Shown here: piece by piece, positions 47,143 to 56,753 of the stretch
Numbering within the stretch: position 1 is the first letter of the stretch
Layout of the letters: every line of letters starts with the position of its first letter
Assembly: GCA_902812365.1 (NCBI GenBank)
Contig: CADDZC010000007.1
Coordinates: forward strand, 1 to 64,000
Reading direction: 5' to 3'
DNA length: 64,000 nucleotides
Source of the DNA: Acidobacteriota bacterium
GTDB lineage: Bacteria; Acidobacteriota; Terriglobia; UBA7540
Program-made: the position numbers and the translations under genes
The notes under the pieces: generated by a model
What the model saw: only the letters and a program-made list of their open reading frames with translations
The model's database searches: none
What the model was told of the DNA's origin: nothing

Positions 47143-48846
47143 GTGAACAGAAACTCCCCCCGTCGTGACTTCCTCAAGACTTTGGTGATGGCCGGCTGCG
47201 GAGCGGGACTGGCAAGCCGCCGAGCGGCGTGGGCCGCTCCGCGGTTATCGCCCGTCCGTTTTGCCGACATCACCAGCCGAGCCGGTATCCATTTTGTTCA
47301 TTACACGGGCGGGTTCGGAAAGAAGTATTTGCCCGAAACCATGGGGTCCGGTTGCGCTTTCATTGATTACGACAACGACGGAAACCCGGACGTGCTGTTG
47401 ATTAACGGGGCCGACTTCCCCGGTCACCGCACGCGGCGGGTGACGATGAAGCTGTATCGGAACCACGGCAACGGCACCTTCAGCGACGTCACCGCGAAAG
47501 CCGGTCTGAATGTCGAGATGTACGGCATGGGCGTCGCCGTCGGCGATTACGACAACGACGGCTGGGATGACCTTTACGTGACCGGACTCGGCGAGGCTCG
47601 GCTTTTTCACAATGACCACGGCCGCTTTAGCGATGTGACGAAGCAGGCCGGAGTGAACAACACCGGCTTCGGAGCCAGTGCGGCCTGGCTAGATTACGAC
47701 AAAGACGGCCAGCTGGACCTTTTCGTGTGCAATTACGTCAAGTGGTCGGAGAAAGGCGACATCTATTGCTCGCTCGACGGACATCACAAGTCATACTGCA
47801 CCCCCGAAGCTTACCCGGGCGACTCCTGCCGGCTTTTCCGCAACCTCGGCGGGGGACGCTTCGAGGATGTGACCCGGAAGGCGGGCATCTTCGATCCCAC
47901 GGGCAAGAATCTCGGCGTGGCCATCGTCGATTACGATCAGGATGGCTGGCCGGATATCGCCGTTTCGAATGACACCCAGCCCAACAAACTCTATCGCAAC
48001 AATCATAATGGAACGTTCACCGAGCAGGCCGTCCAAGCGGGCATCGCTTTTAGCGAAGACGGCATCGCGCGCGGCGCGATGGGCATCGACGCCAGTGACT
48101 TTGACGCCTCTGGCTATCCGAGCCTGGCGATCGGCAATTTCTCCAACCAGATGCTCGGTCTCTATCACAACGAGAAGAACCGGTTCTTCATCGACATCGC
48201 ACCGTCGTCGGCGGTGGGTCGCGCCAGCCTGCTCTCGCTTTCCTTCGGTCTCTTCTTCTTTGACTATGACCTTGATGGTTGGGAGGATCTGTTCGTGGCG
48301 AACGGCCACATCGAGCCGGACATTAACCGCATTCAGCCCCAGGTCGCCTACGCCGAGCTGCCGCTGGTGTTCCACAACCAAGGCCACGACCGGTTTCAAG
48401 AAGTTGGCCGAGAACTGGGATTCACCCGGCGACTGGTGGCGCGCGGCGCGGCCTACGCCGACATCAACAATGACGGCGCGCCCGACATTCTGCTCACTAC
48501 CAACGGCGGGCCCGCCTATCTGTTTGAAAACATCGGGGGCAATTCGAACCAAGCCATCCGCATCAAGACCGTGGGCACGCGCTCGAATCGCGATGGCATT
48601 GGCGCGGTAGTGCGCGTCAAGACCGCGAGCGGCAGCCATGCCCAGACCGTCCACTCCGGTTCCAGCTACTGCTCGCAGAGCGAGTTGACGCTGACCTTCG
48701 GCTTAGGGAACGAACAGGCGGTGGAAGAAGCCGAGATTGTCTGGCCGAGTGGCCATCGCGATCTGCTCAACAACCTCCGCGCCCGGTCGACCTACACCGT
48801 GGAGGAGGGGGGAAAAATTCTTGCCCGGAGACCCTTTCGCCCGTAG
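47143..48846 (+). CDS. Tat-exported ASPIC/UnbV (CRTAC1) FG-GAP repeat protein
   Basis: A 567-residue protein. A twin-arginine leader (SPRRDFLKTLVMAGCGAGLA) is followed by FG-GAP/VCBS-like repeats with calcium-binding loops (FIDYDNDGNPDVLLING, VGDYDNDGWDDLYVTG, WLDYDKDGQLDLFVCN, FFDYDLDGWEDLFVANG) and a C-terminal ASPIC/UnbV domain (DGIGAVVRVKTASG...WPSG.RD). These proteins form beta-propellers of unknown function, often in Acidobacteriota and Planctomycetes next to multihaem or TPR proteins, as here. The Tat leader suggests folding, perhaps with a cofactor, before export. Confidence 0.92.
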   Translation: MNRNSPRRDFLKTLVMAGCGAGLASRRAAWAAPRLSPVRFADITSRAGIHFVHYTGGFGKKYLPETMGSGCAFIDYDNDGNPDVLLINGADFPGHRTRRVTMKLYRNHGNGTFSDVTAKAGLNVEMYGMGVAVGDYDNDGWDDLYVTGLGEARLFHNDHGRFSDVTKQAGVNNTGFGASAAWLDYDKDGQLDLFVCNYVKWSEKGDIYCSLDGHHKSYCTPEAYPGDSCRLFRNLGGGRFEDVTRKAGIFDPTGKNLGVAIVDYDQDGWPDIAVSNDTQPNKLYRNNHNGTFTEQAVQAGIAFSEDGIARGAMGIDASDFDASGYPSLAIGNFSNQMLGLYHNEKNRFFIDIAPSSAVGRASLLSLSFGLFFFDYDLDGWEDLFVANGHIEPDINRIQPQVAYAELPLVFHNQGHDRFQEVGRELGFTRRLVARGAAYADINNDGAPDILLTTNGGPAYLFENIGGNSNQAIRIKTVGTRSNRDGIGAVVRVKTASGSHAQTVHSGSSYCSQSELTLTFGLGNEQAVEEAEIVWPSGHRDLLNNLRARSTYTVEEGGKILARRPFRP

Positions 48847-49069
48847 CGGCCCCCGGACTGGCATCGCGCGGCCCGGTACCGGCTCGATAGCTACGGGTTT
48901 TTCTTGGACGCCCGAGAGAGCCCCGGTGTCCTTCCCACCCAAGAAAGATACTCGTTCCGAACCTCGGGCGGTCTTTGCGTGCCGCTGACGCCGTGCCCGT
49001 GCGGCGTGGCCCATTTCTGATATAATTCGCCGTCCTGCCGAACCCAAGCCGGTACGGGCAAGGGAGGCG
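48847..49069. other. Short intergenic stretch
   Basis: Nothing recognisable beyond an AGGGAGG ribosome-binding site ahead of the methyltransferase start at 49070. Confidence 0.35.
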
Positions 49070-49954
49070 ATGGTGACGAACGGTGCCAGCCGCCCTTTGG
49101 AGGCCATCAGCGACACGGCGCACTGGATGGCGTACCACCGGGCCATGGAAAGCGAGCGGCCCGACGCGCTGTTCCGCGATCCCCACGCCCGGCGGTTGGC
49201 CGGCGAACGGGGCGAGCGGGCGGTACGGACCATGCGGCGCGGCAAGGCTGCCGCGTGGTCCACGGTTGTCCGCACCGCGGTTTTCGACGAGATCATCCTC
49301 AAACGCATCGAGCGCGATGGGATCGGCTTAGTGCTCAATCTGGCCGCCGGCCTAGATACCCGGCCGTACCGCCTCCCGCTTCCCCAATCACTCGAGTGGG
49401 TGGAAGCCGATTTGCCGCCGGTCATTGTTCATAAAAGCGAGGTGCTGGCCGCGGAGAAGCCCGTCTGCAAGCTCGCGCGCGTGGAAGTGGATTTGCGCCA
49501 AGCCGAACAACGGAAGCGTTTGCTCGGGCAAGTTTCCGGGCGGGGGCAGCGCGCCCTCGTCATCACCGAGGGGCTGCTCGTTTACCTCGATCCAGAAGAG
49601 GTGCGCCAGCTGGCGGCAAATCTTTACGAGGCCGAAGTGTTCCGTTTCTGGCTGACTGATTTGGCCTCCCCCAAAGTAGTTCGTATGTTAAACCGTTCTT
49701 GGGGCCGGCAGATTGGCGCCGCGGGTGCCGCGTTCCGCTTCGCTCCGGCCGAAGGGACCGGATTTTTTGCGCCGCTCGGCTGGCGCGAGCTTGAATTCCG
49801 GGATTTTCTCGGGGAATCGCGGCGGCTGAATCGTCGGATGCCCGCGGATGCCTGGATCCGCTTCTGGGAGATCGTGACGCCCAAAACCTTCGCCAGCCGG
49901 CTGCGCGAATGGCGTTCCGGCGCGGTGCTGCTGGAACGATGCAGCCGGCTTTAA
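49070..49954 (+). CDS. Leucine carboxyl methyltransferase-like SAM-dependent methyltransferase
   Basis: A 294-residue protein matching the LCMT/PPM family: ISDTAHWMAYHRAMESERPD, LFRDPHARRLAG, LVLNLAAGLDTRPYRLPLP (SAM site), EADLPPVI, and ITEGLLVYLDPEEVRQL. In bacteria the family methylates small molecules or polyketide intermediates; the target here is unknown. GGGAGG precedes the ATG. It converges with the next methyltransferase gene. Confidence 0.9.
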   Translation: MVTNGASRPLEAISDTAHWMAYHRAMESERPDALFRDPHARRLAGERGERAVRTMRRGKAAAWSTVVRTAVFDEIILKRIERDGIGLVLNLAAGLDTRPYRLPLPQSLEWVEADLPPVIVHKSEVLAAEKPVCKLARVEVDLRQAEQRKRLLGQVSGRGQRALVITEGLLVYLDPEEVRQLAANLYEAEVFRFWLTDLASPKVVRMLNRSWGRQIGAAGAAFRFAPAEGTGFFAPLGWRELEFRDFLGESRRLNRRMPADAWIRFWEIVTPKTFASRLREWRSGAVLLERCSRL

Positions 49955-50129
49955 TTCCTTCCCGCCCAGAGGGCGTATACGATGGAAGCGCGGATGCGGG
50001 CGAGGCGGGACCGGTCGTTTTTACGGCGGCTTTGGAGGTTTTTCTGTCGTCTGAGGGGGCGCGAGCGGCCCCCCTGTTTCGAAGACGGTGCCGCCCGCTG
50101 GCGCTGTGAGTAACGAATCGGCCCTCGCG

Positions 50130-51212
50130 CTACGGCCGAATCTCGAAGAACTGGTTGAAGGGGTTTTCGATCGGGAGTTTCCGAAAGGATTTGAAGCCGG
50201 CGCCTTCGGCAACCTTCCGGACGTTAGCCGCGCCCATGCCAGCGCCGTAGCCGGCGCCGCCATAAGCCAGAGAGCAGGTCATGCACTGGAGCGTGCTGAC
50301 GGAGTAAAAGAGCTTGCCGAGGGGTTTGATGTTTTCTTCGAGGCGGTCGGCGACGTTGGGCTCGATACAGAACCACGTGCCATCCGGCTTCAGGGCCGCG
50401 CGCAGGGAACGAGCGCAGCCGGCCGGATCCACCATATCGTGCAGGCAATCGCAGGTCATGATCAAATCGAAGTCGCCCGTGGGCGGTAAATCCGTGGAGC
50501 TGCGCACCTCGTAGGTCAGGCGGCCGGCGAGCCCGTGCTGGCGGGCGTTTTCATTGGCATAATCAATGGCCGGGGCAAAATTGTCGTAGCCAACAAAGCG
50601 CGAGCGCGGGAAGCGCGGAGCAATGGCCAGAAGAGCGGCGCCGCGCCCGCACCCTACGTCGGCGACCTTAGCGCCCGCCTCCAGCTTCTTCATTACCTCG
50701 GGCATGGACGGAAGCCACTGCTGAGCCATAAAGTTGACGTAACCGGTCCGGAATAGCCGCTCCGTGCCGGCGAAGGTGTCCTCGGAGTAATCGGCGTAAG
50801 GCACGCCGCCCCCGCGCCGGAATGACTCCATTACGCGCGGCATGACCCGATAATGGTCGGGGATCATCTGCGCCAATCCACCGACGAAGAAAGGGCTATC
50901 TTCATTCGCCAGCACCATGGCCCGCTCCGGCGGCAGAGAGAAGACTTGCCCTTCGGGGATGTAATCCAGATATTCGGCGGCTGCCATCGCTGACGCCCAC
51001 TCGCGGAGGTAACGGGGGTTCAGGCCGGTTTTCTCCGCCAACTGCTCGACCGTCACCGGCCCCGACTCGACAAGCACCTTGAACAGGCCAAGGCGGTCTC
51101 CGATGTAGAGCAGAGGCCCGGACATGGCGGCGGCCAAGTCGGCCACTACCTTGAAGGCGAAATTCATCATCACGTCCGGGTTCAACACGGGGTTGGCAGG
51201 GGATGTACCCAT
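50130..51212 (-). CDS. Two-domain SAM-dependent methyltransferase (winged helix + Rossmann)
   Basis: The ATG at 51212 (AGGAGA upstream) gives 360 residues. Residues 20-100 form a winged-helix dimerisation domain (GLFKVLVESGPVTVEQLAEK TGLNPRYLREW), as in O-methyltransferase-like Rv2258c proteins. The catalytic domain has VADVGCGRGAALLAIAPRFP, VGYDNFAPAID, and DLIMTCDCLHDMVDPAGCAR. The C-terminus is Gly-rich (YGGAGYGAGMGAANVRKVAE). Substrate unknown. Confidence 0.9.
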   Translation of the reverse strand: MGTSPANPVLNPDVMMNFAFKVVADLAAAMSGPLLYIGDRLGLFKVLVESGPVTVEQLAEKTGLNPRYLREWASAMAAAEYLDYIPEGQVFSLPPERAMVLANEDSPFFVGGLAQMIPDHYRVMPRVMESFRRGGGVPYADYSEDTFAGTERLFRTGYVNFMAQQWLPSMPEVMKKLEAGAKVADVGCGRGAALLAIAPRFPRSRFVGYDNFAPAIDYANENARQHGLAGRLTYEVRSSTDLPPTGDFDLIMTCDCLHDMVDPAGCARSLRAALKPDGTWFCIEPNVADRLEENIKPLGKLFYSVSTLQCMTCSLAYGGAGYGAGMGAANVRKVAEGAGFKSFRKLPIENPFNQFFEIRP

Positions 51213-51458
51213 CGCTTTGTCTCCTATCAAGGATTAAGTTAGCGCGGAGAAGCGGCGGCACTCGGGAAGCGTCACAGAGCTGGCCCGAGCCGGCGCCTCA
51301 CCCTGCTACCCATGTCTTACTGTGCTAACCGTGAATCCGTATAACCGCGCGCGGATGGTACCATGATGGGCTTCGGGTGACAAGGATTTTTTTTACCCCG
51401 TCTGGGCGATGAGATGAGTTGTACAGGCGGCCGAGGATAGCGGGCCGAATATACGATC

Positions 51459-51487
51459 TTGACAATACCAGACAAGGGCGCTAACGT
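51459..51487 (+). promoter_or_regulatory. Candidate sigma70-type promoter of the exopolysaccharide locus
   Basis: TTGACA at 51459-51464 and TAACGT at 51482-51487 are separated by 17 bases, about 90 bases before the export gene at 51580. The -35 is perfect, the -10 weak. The rest of the 51213-51579 gap shows no gene; a run of T (GGATTTTTTTTACC near 51390) lies after a weak stem. Confidence 0.4.
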
Positions 51488-51579
51488 AAGGTCTTTCAGG
51501 TAAGGGCGAACCGGCCGTTCGCCGATAGCAAGGGGCTTACCTAAACTCTAACCTTCCCAGCTCCTCAGGCGAGGGAGTC

Positions 51580-52713
51580 ATGATGAGACGCTCATGCATT
51601 GGGTTCGCGGCGTTGGTCATGTGCTTGGGAATGATTGGGCTGAGAGGGTTGGCCCGGGCGCAAGACGATGCGGTGCAGCCGGTGCAACCGGTTCAGCCGG
51701 GTCAAGACCAGACGAGCCAGCCCGACGACACCGGCCAACAGCCGGTGGCGGCCGGCGATGCGAGCTCTGGCGAGGCCGACGCGCCGACGGCCGGAGCCAA
51801 TGGCGTGTTGCCGAGCGGAATCCGCCTGGGACCGAACTATGTGGTTGGACCGGAAGACCTTCTGACGATCGATGTTTTCGAGGTCCCGGAACTCAGCAAG
51901 CTCACGGTGCAGGTTGCCAACGACGGCACCATCGCCTTGCCGTTGCTGGGCCGCGTAAGGGCCGCCGGGCTGACGACGGAGCAGCTTCGCCAGGAACTGG
52001 CCGACGACTGGGGGAAGAACTACCTTCAAAATCCGCAAATTACATTGCTCGTGAAGCAGGCGAAGGCTCACCCGGTGACGGTACTGGGAGCGGTCGAGAA
52101 GGCCGGAGTTTACCAGCTTACGGGACGGCGAACGCTGCTCGAGGTGCTGGCCATGGCGGGCGGGCTCGCGAAGCGGGGAACCGGGGCGGCGGGCCGGTTG
52201 GTGTTCGTCGAGCGGCCGGGAGGGTTTAAGGACCTGCATCCCGTCGACGGCATGAACCTGATGGCCGATAACCCGGAGAAGGTAGCCATCGACCTGCACA
52301 GACTTTTGTACTCCCAGGATACGGCGCTCAATATCGACATCCATCCCTTTGATATCATTACAGTTAGTAAAGCTGGACTGGTCTATGTGGTGGGCGCGGT
52401 GCAGAAGCCGGGAGCCTTTCTTCTTGAGGACAAAGATACGGTAACCGTCCTTGAAGCCCTGGCTATGGCCCAGGGCTTTGCCAGCGACGCCTCGAGGAGC
52501 CATGTCCGGGTGATTCATCGGGCCGCTGACGGCGCGCTTTCCGAAATGCCCGTGAATTTGGACAAAATTATGAAAGGCAAGTCCAACGATATGACGTTGG
52601 CGGCTAACGACGTCTTGCTGGTTCCGAACAGCACCGGAAAGGCCGTGGGCAAGCGGAGCATTGAATCGGCGGTGGGGGTGGTGAGCGGGCTACTGATTTG
52701 GGGACGGCTGTAA
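51580..52713 (+). CDS. Polysaccharide export protein (Wza-like, SLBB domains)
   Basis: A 377-residue exported protein. Signal peptide about 1-27, then a repetitive VQPVQPVQPGQ linker, a poly-export domain (YVVGPEDLLTIDVFEVPELS, DGTIALPLLGRVRAAGLTTE QLRQEL) and two SLBB segments (VTVLGAVEKAGVYQLTGRR and VYVVGAVQKPGAFLLEDKD). There is no clear lipobox, unlike E. coli Wza. It forms the outer-membrane channel for exopolysaccharide, paired with the Wzc-like protein that follows. Confidence 0.92.
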   Translation: MMRRSCIGFAALVMCLGMIGLRGLARAQDDAVQPVQPVQPGQDQTSQPDDTGQQPVAAGDASSGEADAPTAGANGVLPSGIRLGPNYVVGPEDLLTIDVFEVPELSKLTVQVANDGTIALPLLGRVRAAGLTTEQLRQELADDWGKNYLQNPQITLLVKQAKAHPVTVLGAVEKAGVYQLTGRRTLLEVLAMAGGLAKRGTGAAGRLVFVERPGGFKDLHPVDGMNLMADNPEKVAIDLHRLLYSQDTALNIDIHPFDIITVSKAGLVYVVGAVQKPGAFLLEDKDTVTVLEALAMAQGFASDASRSHVRVIHRAADGALSEMPVNLDKIMKGKSNDMTLAANDVLLVPNSTGKAVGKRSIESAVGVVSGLLIWGRL

Positions 52714-52754
52714 GATTCTTTATATCAGTGGCTTAGCTAGCTTTGAGGAGAATG

Positions 52755-55055
52755 ATGGAGGAACCTTCGGCCCGCCAACTGAATAGTCCTCAAGGTTTGG
52801 TGCGGGCTGACGCCGTCTCGATCCAGGAACCGGAAGTCTTGGAGGTGTCGCCCGAGGAAGTCCCACATCTTCTTGATTATTGGGATGTTATCCTGAAGCG
52901 GCGATGGGTTGTCCTGGCCTGCCTGGTGGTCGTGTTTGCCACGGTAGCGATCGGTACCTTAAAGCAGAAGCCGCTCTATCAGGGAGACGTTCAGATAGAA
53001 ATTGATCCGGAGCCCCCGAGCGTCGTCAATTTTCGCGAGGTTGTTAACGTAAGTCCAATCGATATAGAAGCTTACCAGCAAACTCAGTTCAAAATCCTGC
53101 AGAGTCGCACCCTTGCCGATCGGGTGGTGCAAGACCTCCAGCTCTACCGCTACCCTGAATTCTATCAGGGCCGCTCCTTATTTGGGCTGATCAAGAGTAA
53201 TCCCGTCCAGCTTCCTCCCAGTTCGGACGCGCCACCGGATACTTCGGCGGACTATTATCGTAACGCCGTGAGCCATTTCATGGACGTTACCGACGTCAGT
53301 CCTGTGCGGAACACCAACTTGGTCGACGTCACCTTCCGGTCCGAGAATCCGGAGTTGGCAGCCCGCATCGCCAACAAGCTGGCGGACGAGTACATCAACG
53401 AAAACCTGCAGATTAAGTACGATGAGACGATGCGGGCGTCAGAGTGGTTGGAGGGCCAACTGGCCAAGCTCCAGGTCAAGGTGGAACAAGCGGATGACCG
53501 GCTGGCGGAGTATGCCCGACGCAACTCAATCGTCTTTATTAATGATAAGCAGAACCTGGCCAATGCCAAGTTGGCGCAGGTGCAGACTGACGACCTGAAG
53601 GCCCAGAACGACCGCTACCAAGCTCAGGCTCTCTACAGCCTGGTCGCCGCCGGAAAGTCAGACGACGTTCCCGGCATCATTGACAATCGCGTGATCCAGG
53701 ACTTGGAAGAGAAGAAGGCGGATTTAGAACGCCAGTATAGCGATCTGATCCTGACGGTCAAGCCCGAATACCCGAAGGCGGTGCAGTTGAAGAAGCAGAT
53801 TGACACATTGCAAAAATCGATTGACCGCCAGAAAGCGGCGGTGGTCAAGAATATTGTTGACCAATACCATGCCGCCGTCAGTCACGAAGAATATCTCAAC
53901 AAAGCCGTCGAGCAGGCCAAAAAGGAAGTCAACGAAATTGCCGATAAGACTATTACTTACAATATCTTAAAGCGGGATGCGGACAGCAACCACGAACTCT
54001 ACGACGGCATGCTGCAACGCATGAAGGAGGCCAAGGTGGCCGCCGGCCTGAAGGCCAGCAACATCCACATTGTGGATGCCGCGATTGTCCCCAAAAGACC
54101 CGTCCGGCCCCGCGTTTTGCTCAACTTGGCGTTAGGGGTGATTTTAGGCCTTGGATTGGGTATTGGGCTGGCATTTTTCCAGGAGTACCTCGACAAGACC
54201 CTGAAGACTTCCGATGACGTCGAGCAGTTGTTGCGTCTCCCCTCGCTGGGCGTGCTACCGAGATTCTTCCTGAACGGGCATGGCCGAACCCACGAGGAGA
54301 GTCTGGTGCCGCTCGGCGACCACGGGCACTCGGACGCCGTCGCGCCCGCCATCCAGCGGAGTCCGGAAGCGGTGGAGGCCTTCCGATCCCTGCGGACGTC
54401 CATCCTGCTTTCCGCCAGCCCCGTGCCCCGGTTGATCCTGGTGACCAGCGCCCTGCCGAGTGAAGGGAAGACGACGACGGCGGTGAATCTGGGGGCGACG
54501 CTGGCCAGCCTGGGCAGTAAAGTGGTCGTGGTGGATTGCGACATGCGCCGTCCCTCGTGCCACCGCTCGACGGGGGTCGAGAATAACCCGGGCTTCGTTC
54601 GCTGTTTGACGGGCCATGTAGGGCTTCAGGAAGCGGTGCTGCCCGTGCCCGGCGTCGCCAATCTCTACGTCATCCCCTGCGGCCCGATACCCCCCAACCC
54701 TGCCGAAGTGCTCTCGTCGCCTCTGGCGGCAGAGCTGCTTCGCCAGCTGCGCGCTCAGTTCGAATACGTGCTGGTGGATTCGCCGCCCCTGTTGAGCGTC
54801 TCCGACAGCCGGATTTTGGCTACGATGACGGATGCCGTGGTGCTGGTAACCCGCGCGCACTCAACGCCTTACGATCTGGTGCGCCGCGCGCGCTCGTTGC
54901 TCTACGGCACCGGCGCCCGCATCCTCGGCGTGGCGCTCAATGACGTCGATCTCCACCAGGGCGGGCTCGGGTACGAGCAATATAAGTACGGCTACGGATA
55001 TGGGTATGTCGCTAGCGATAACGCGTCCGAGGGTCACGGTGGACCTCAGGACTGA
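52755..55055 (+). CDS. Wzc-like chain-length regulator and BY-kinase
   Basis: A 766-residue protein from the ATG at 52755 (GAGGAG upstream; other in-frame starts lie 3 and 12 bases earlier). It has a Wzz domain with helices at RRWVVLACLVVVFATVAIGT and VLLNLALGVILGLGLGIGLA, a long coiled coil between (about 200-420), and a cytoplasmic tyrosine autokinase: Walker A SALPSEGKTTTAVNLG, Walker A' VVVVDCDMRRPS, Walker B YVLVDSPPLL. The tail is Tyr-rich (GYEQYKYGYGYGY), the autophosphorylation cluster. It controls polymer length and export. Confidence 0.93.
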   Translation: MEEPSARQLNSPQGLVRADAVSIQEPEVLEVSPEEVPHLLDYWDVILKRRWVVLACLVVVFATVAIGTLKQKPLYQGDVQIEIDPEPPSVVNFREVVNVSPIDIEAYQQTQFKILQSRTLADRVVQDLQLYRYPEFYQGRSLFGLIKSNPVQLPPSSDAPPDTSADYYRNAVSHFMDVTDVSPVRNTNLVDVTFRSENPELAARIANKLADEYINENLQIKYDETMRASEWLEGQLAKLQVKVEQADDRLAEYARRNSIVFINDKQNLANAKLAQVQTDDLKAQNDRYQAQALYSLVAAGKSDDVPGIIDNRVIQDLEEKKADLERQYSDLILTVKPEYPKAVQLKKQIDTLQKSIDRQKAAVVKNIVDQYHAAVSHEEYLNKAVEQAKKEVNEIADKTITYNILKRDADSNHELYDGMLQRMKEAKVAAGLKASNIHIVDAAIVPKRPVRPRVLLNLALGVILGLGLGIGLAFFQEYLDKTLKTSDDVEQLLRLPSLGVLPRFFLNGHGRTHEESLVPLGDHGHSDAVAPAIQRSPEAVEAFRSLRTSILLSASPVPRLILVTSALPSEGKTTTAVNLGATLASLGSKVVVVDCDMRRPSCHRSTGVENNPGFVRCLTGHVGLQEAVLPVPGVANLYVIPCGPIPPNPAEVLSSPLAAELLRQLRAQFEYVLVDSPPLLSVSDSRILATMTDAVVLVTRAHSTPYDLVRRARSLLYGTGARILGVALNDVDLHQGGLGYEQYKYGYGYGYVASDNASEGHGGPQD

Positions 55056-55184
55056 CGGCGTTTGGTTTACTATTCCCCATATCAACTTCCAGTTATCCCA
55101 TGGGATTCTTTGGTGGGGTTCGCTTTAGTCGTGCGGCAGCTGTGCAAAAGAGAACCGTAGCCTGTGGTTCGTGGGGCGTGAAGC

Positions 55185-56753
55185 GTGCTCAAGGATCAGA
55201 AAGAGCAAACGGAGACTGCGAGAGACGGGCAGGGCCAGAAGTTGATCAGGAACACGCTATTCAACTTTCTGGGACAGTTTTACATTCTTGCGTTGGGAAT
55301 TGCAGTCGTACCTTACGTCGTTCATCGACTCGGGGCCGGCCTTTACGGTGTTGTGGTGCTGGTTGCTACGATCGGTGGCTTCGGGTCGATGTTGAGCCTA
55401 GGGATAGGAAACGCTCTCGGAAAGTTCGTCTCTGAGTACCATTGGCGTAACGAGCTTCGGACTATTCGCACCTTATTCCGAACCGGTTTCACGACCGCCC
55501 TGCTGGGCGGCATAGCTGGCGCACTGCTTCTGATAGTTTTCAGAGATCCGATATCGCGGTGGTTGTTCCATGACGATTCTACCGTTGGACGATACTTGAA
55601 TTGCGCACTGTGGGTCACGGCCTTCGGCCTTCTCACCGCACCGCCGATCGAGGCTCTATCCGCCATCATTACCGGCTTGCAACGCTTCGACCTGATTAAT
55701 CGGGTGAATGTGTTCGTCGCTAGCGTACGAAACTTCGGAATGATATTGGTGCTGATCATGGGACTCTATCTGAAGTCGATACTAATCGTCCTTGGCATCT
55801 CCGGCATCGCGAACCTGTTGGGCTGTCTCTACTATGCGCGGCAATTGATGCCGGGCCTGAGGCTTGCTCCGCAGCTCGACATGAAGTGCCTGAAGCAACT
55901 CGTCGGATATTCAGCGTTTGTACTGTTGGCAGGCGTCAGCGCTTTGGCTGTGCACAGATTCGACCGCGTCCTGGTCGCGTATTTCTTGCCGATTTCAGCC
56001 GTCAGTTTTTATGCAGTGCCTTACTCGTTGGCGGAAAAGACCGGTTCGGCCGTGGGTAATGTAACCTCGGTGATTTTCCCGTCAGCGAGTGAGCTCGCGG
56101 CGAGGCAAGCCGAAGAGAAACTTCAGAGGCTATACATTTACGCGACCAAGATTACTCTACTTGTGGCTTTACCGGTGACGGCTGTTTTGATGGCTTATCC
56201 GGGCCCGATCCTACGTTCGTGGGTGGGCACTGAGTTTGCTGTCCGGGGGGCCTCGACTCTTCGTCTTTTGAGTGGGGGATTTCTCCTGAATATTCTCGGT
56301 CACGTGCCTTACGTCGTCACCCAAGGCATCGGTCGACCTTGGCTGTCCGCTAAGTTCTCGATCTTAAACGGGATCGGAAACGTCATGCTGCTCATCGTTT
56401 TGATACCGATTTGGGGAATTCGCGGCGCTGGCGCGGGGTTTTTGCTTGCAGAGGCATTGATCATTCCGGCGTTTGTTCATGAAGCGAACCGGATCCTCAA
56501 GGTGCCGTGGAGATTGTTAATGTTTCGATCTTACTTGTTCCCACTCATTTCTGGAACGATGACGTTTCTCGTTCTTTGGCTCTTTCGTGACTTCGTCACC
56601 TCACCCTGGAAGCTCGCAGCGTGCTGCGGACTAGGGTTTGCGGTTTACGCCGCGTCCGTTCTCGCCATGACGCTTGATAGCCGCGAGCGAATGGAAATTT
56701 ACCGGCAGCTGGCGAACATCTTCGGGCTCAGGCGGAGCGTAGCCAGTGTGTGA
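55185..56753 (+). CDS. Polysaccharide flippase (Wzx-like)
   Basis: A 522-residue protein with about 14 hydrophobic helices. The GTG start has no strong ribosome-binding site nearby. N-terminus NTLFNFLGQFYILALGIAVV PYVVHRLGAGLYGVV and the GLQRFDLINR and TQGIGRPWLS segments are shared with the flippase at 10984-12504. It moves lipid-linked repeat units across the membrane. The next gene's start overlaps its stop (GTGTGTGA). Confidence 0.9.
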   Translation: MLKDQKEQTETARDGQGQKLIRNTLFNFLGQFYILALGIAVVPYVVHRLGAGLYGVVVLVATIGGFGSMLSLGIGNALGKFVSEYHWRNELRTIRTLFRTGFTTALLGGIAGALLLIVFRDPISRWLFHDDSTVGRYLNCALWVTAFGLLTAPPIEALSAIITGLQRFDLINRVNVFVASVRNFGMILVLIMGLYLKSILIVLGISGIANLLGCLYYARQLMPGLRLAPQLDMKCLKQLVGYSAFVLLAGVSALAVHRFDRVLVAYFLPISAVSFYAVPYSLAEKTGSAVGNVTSVIFPSASELAARQAEEKLQRLYIYATKITLLVALPVTAVLMAYPGPILRSWVGTEFAVRGASTLRLLSGGFLLNILGHVPYVVTQGIGRPWLSAKFSILNGIGNVMLLIVLIPIWGIRGAGAGFLLAEALIIPAFVHEANRILKVPWRLLMFRSYLFPLISGTMTFLVLWLFRDFVTSPWKLAACCGLGFAVYAASVLAMTLDSRERMEIYRQLANIFGLRRSVASV

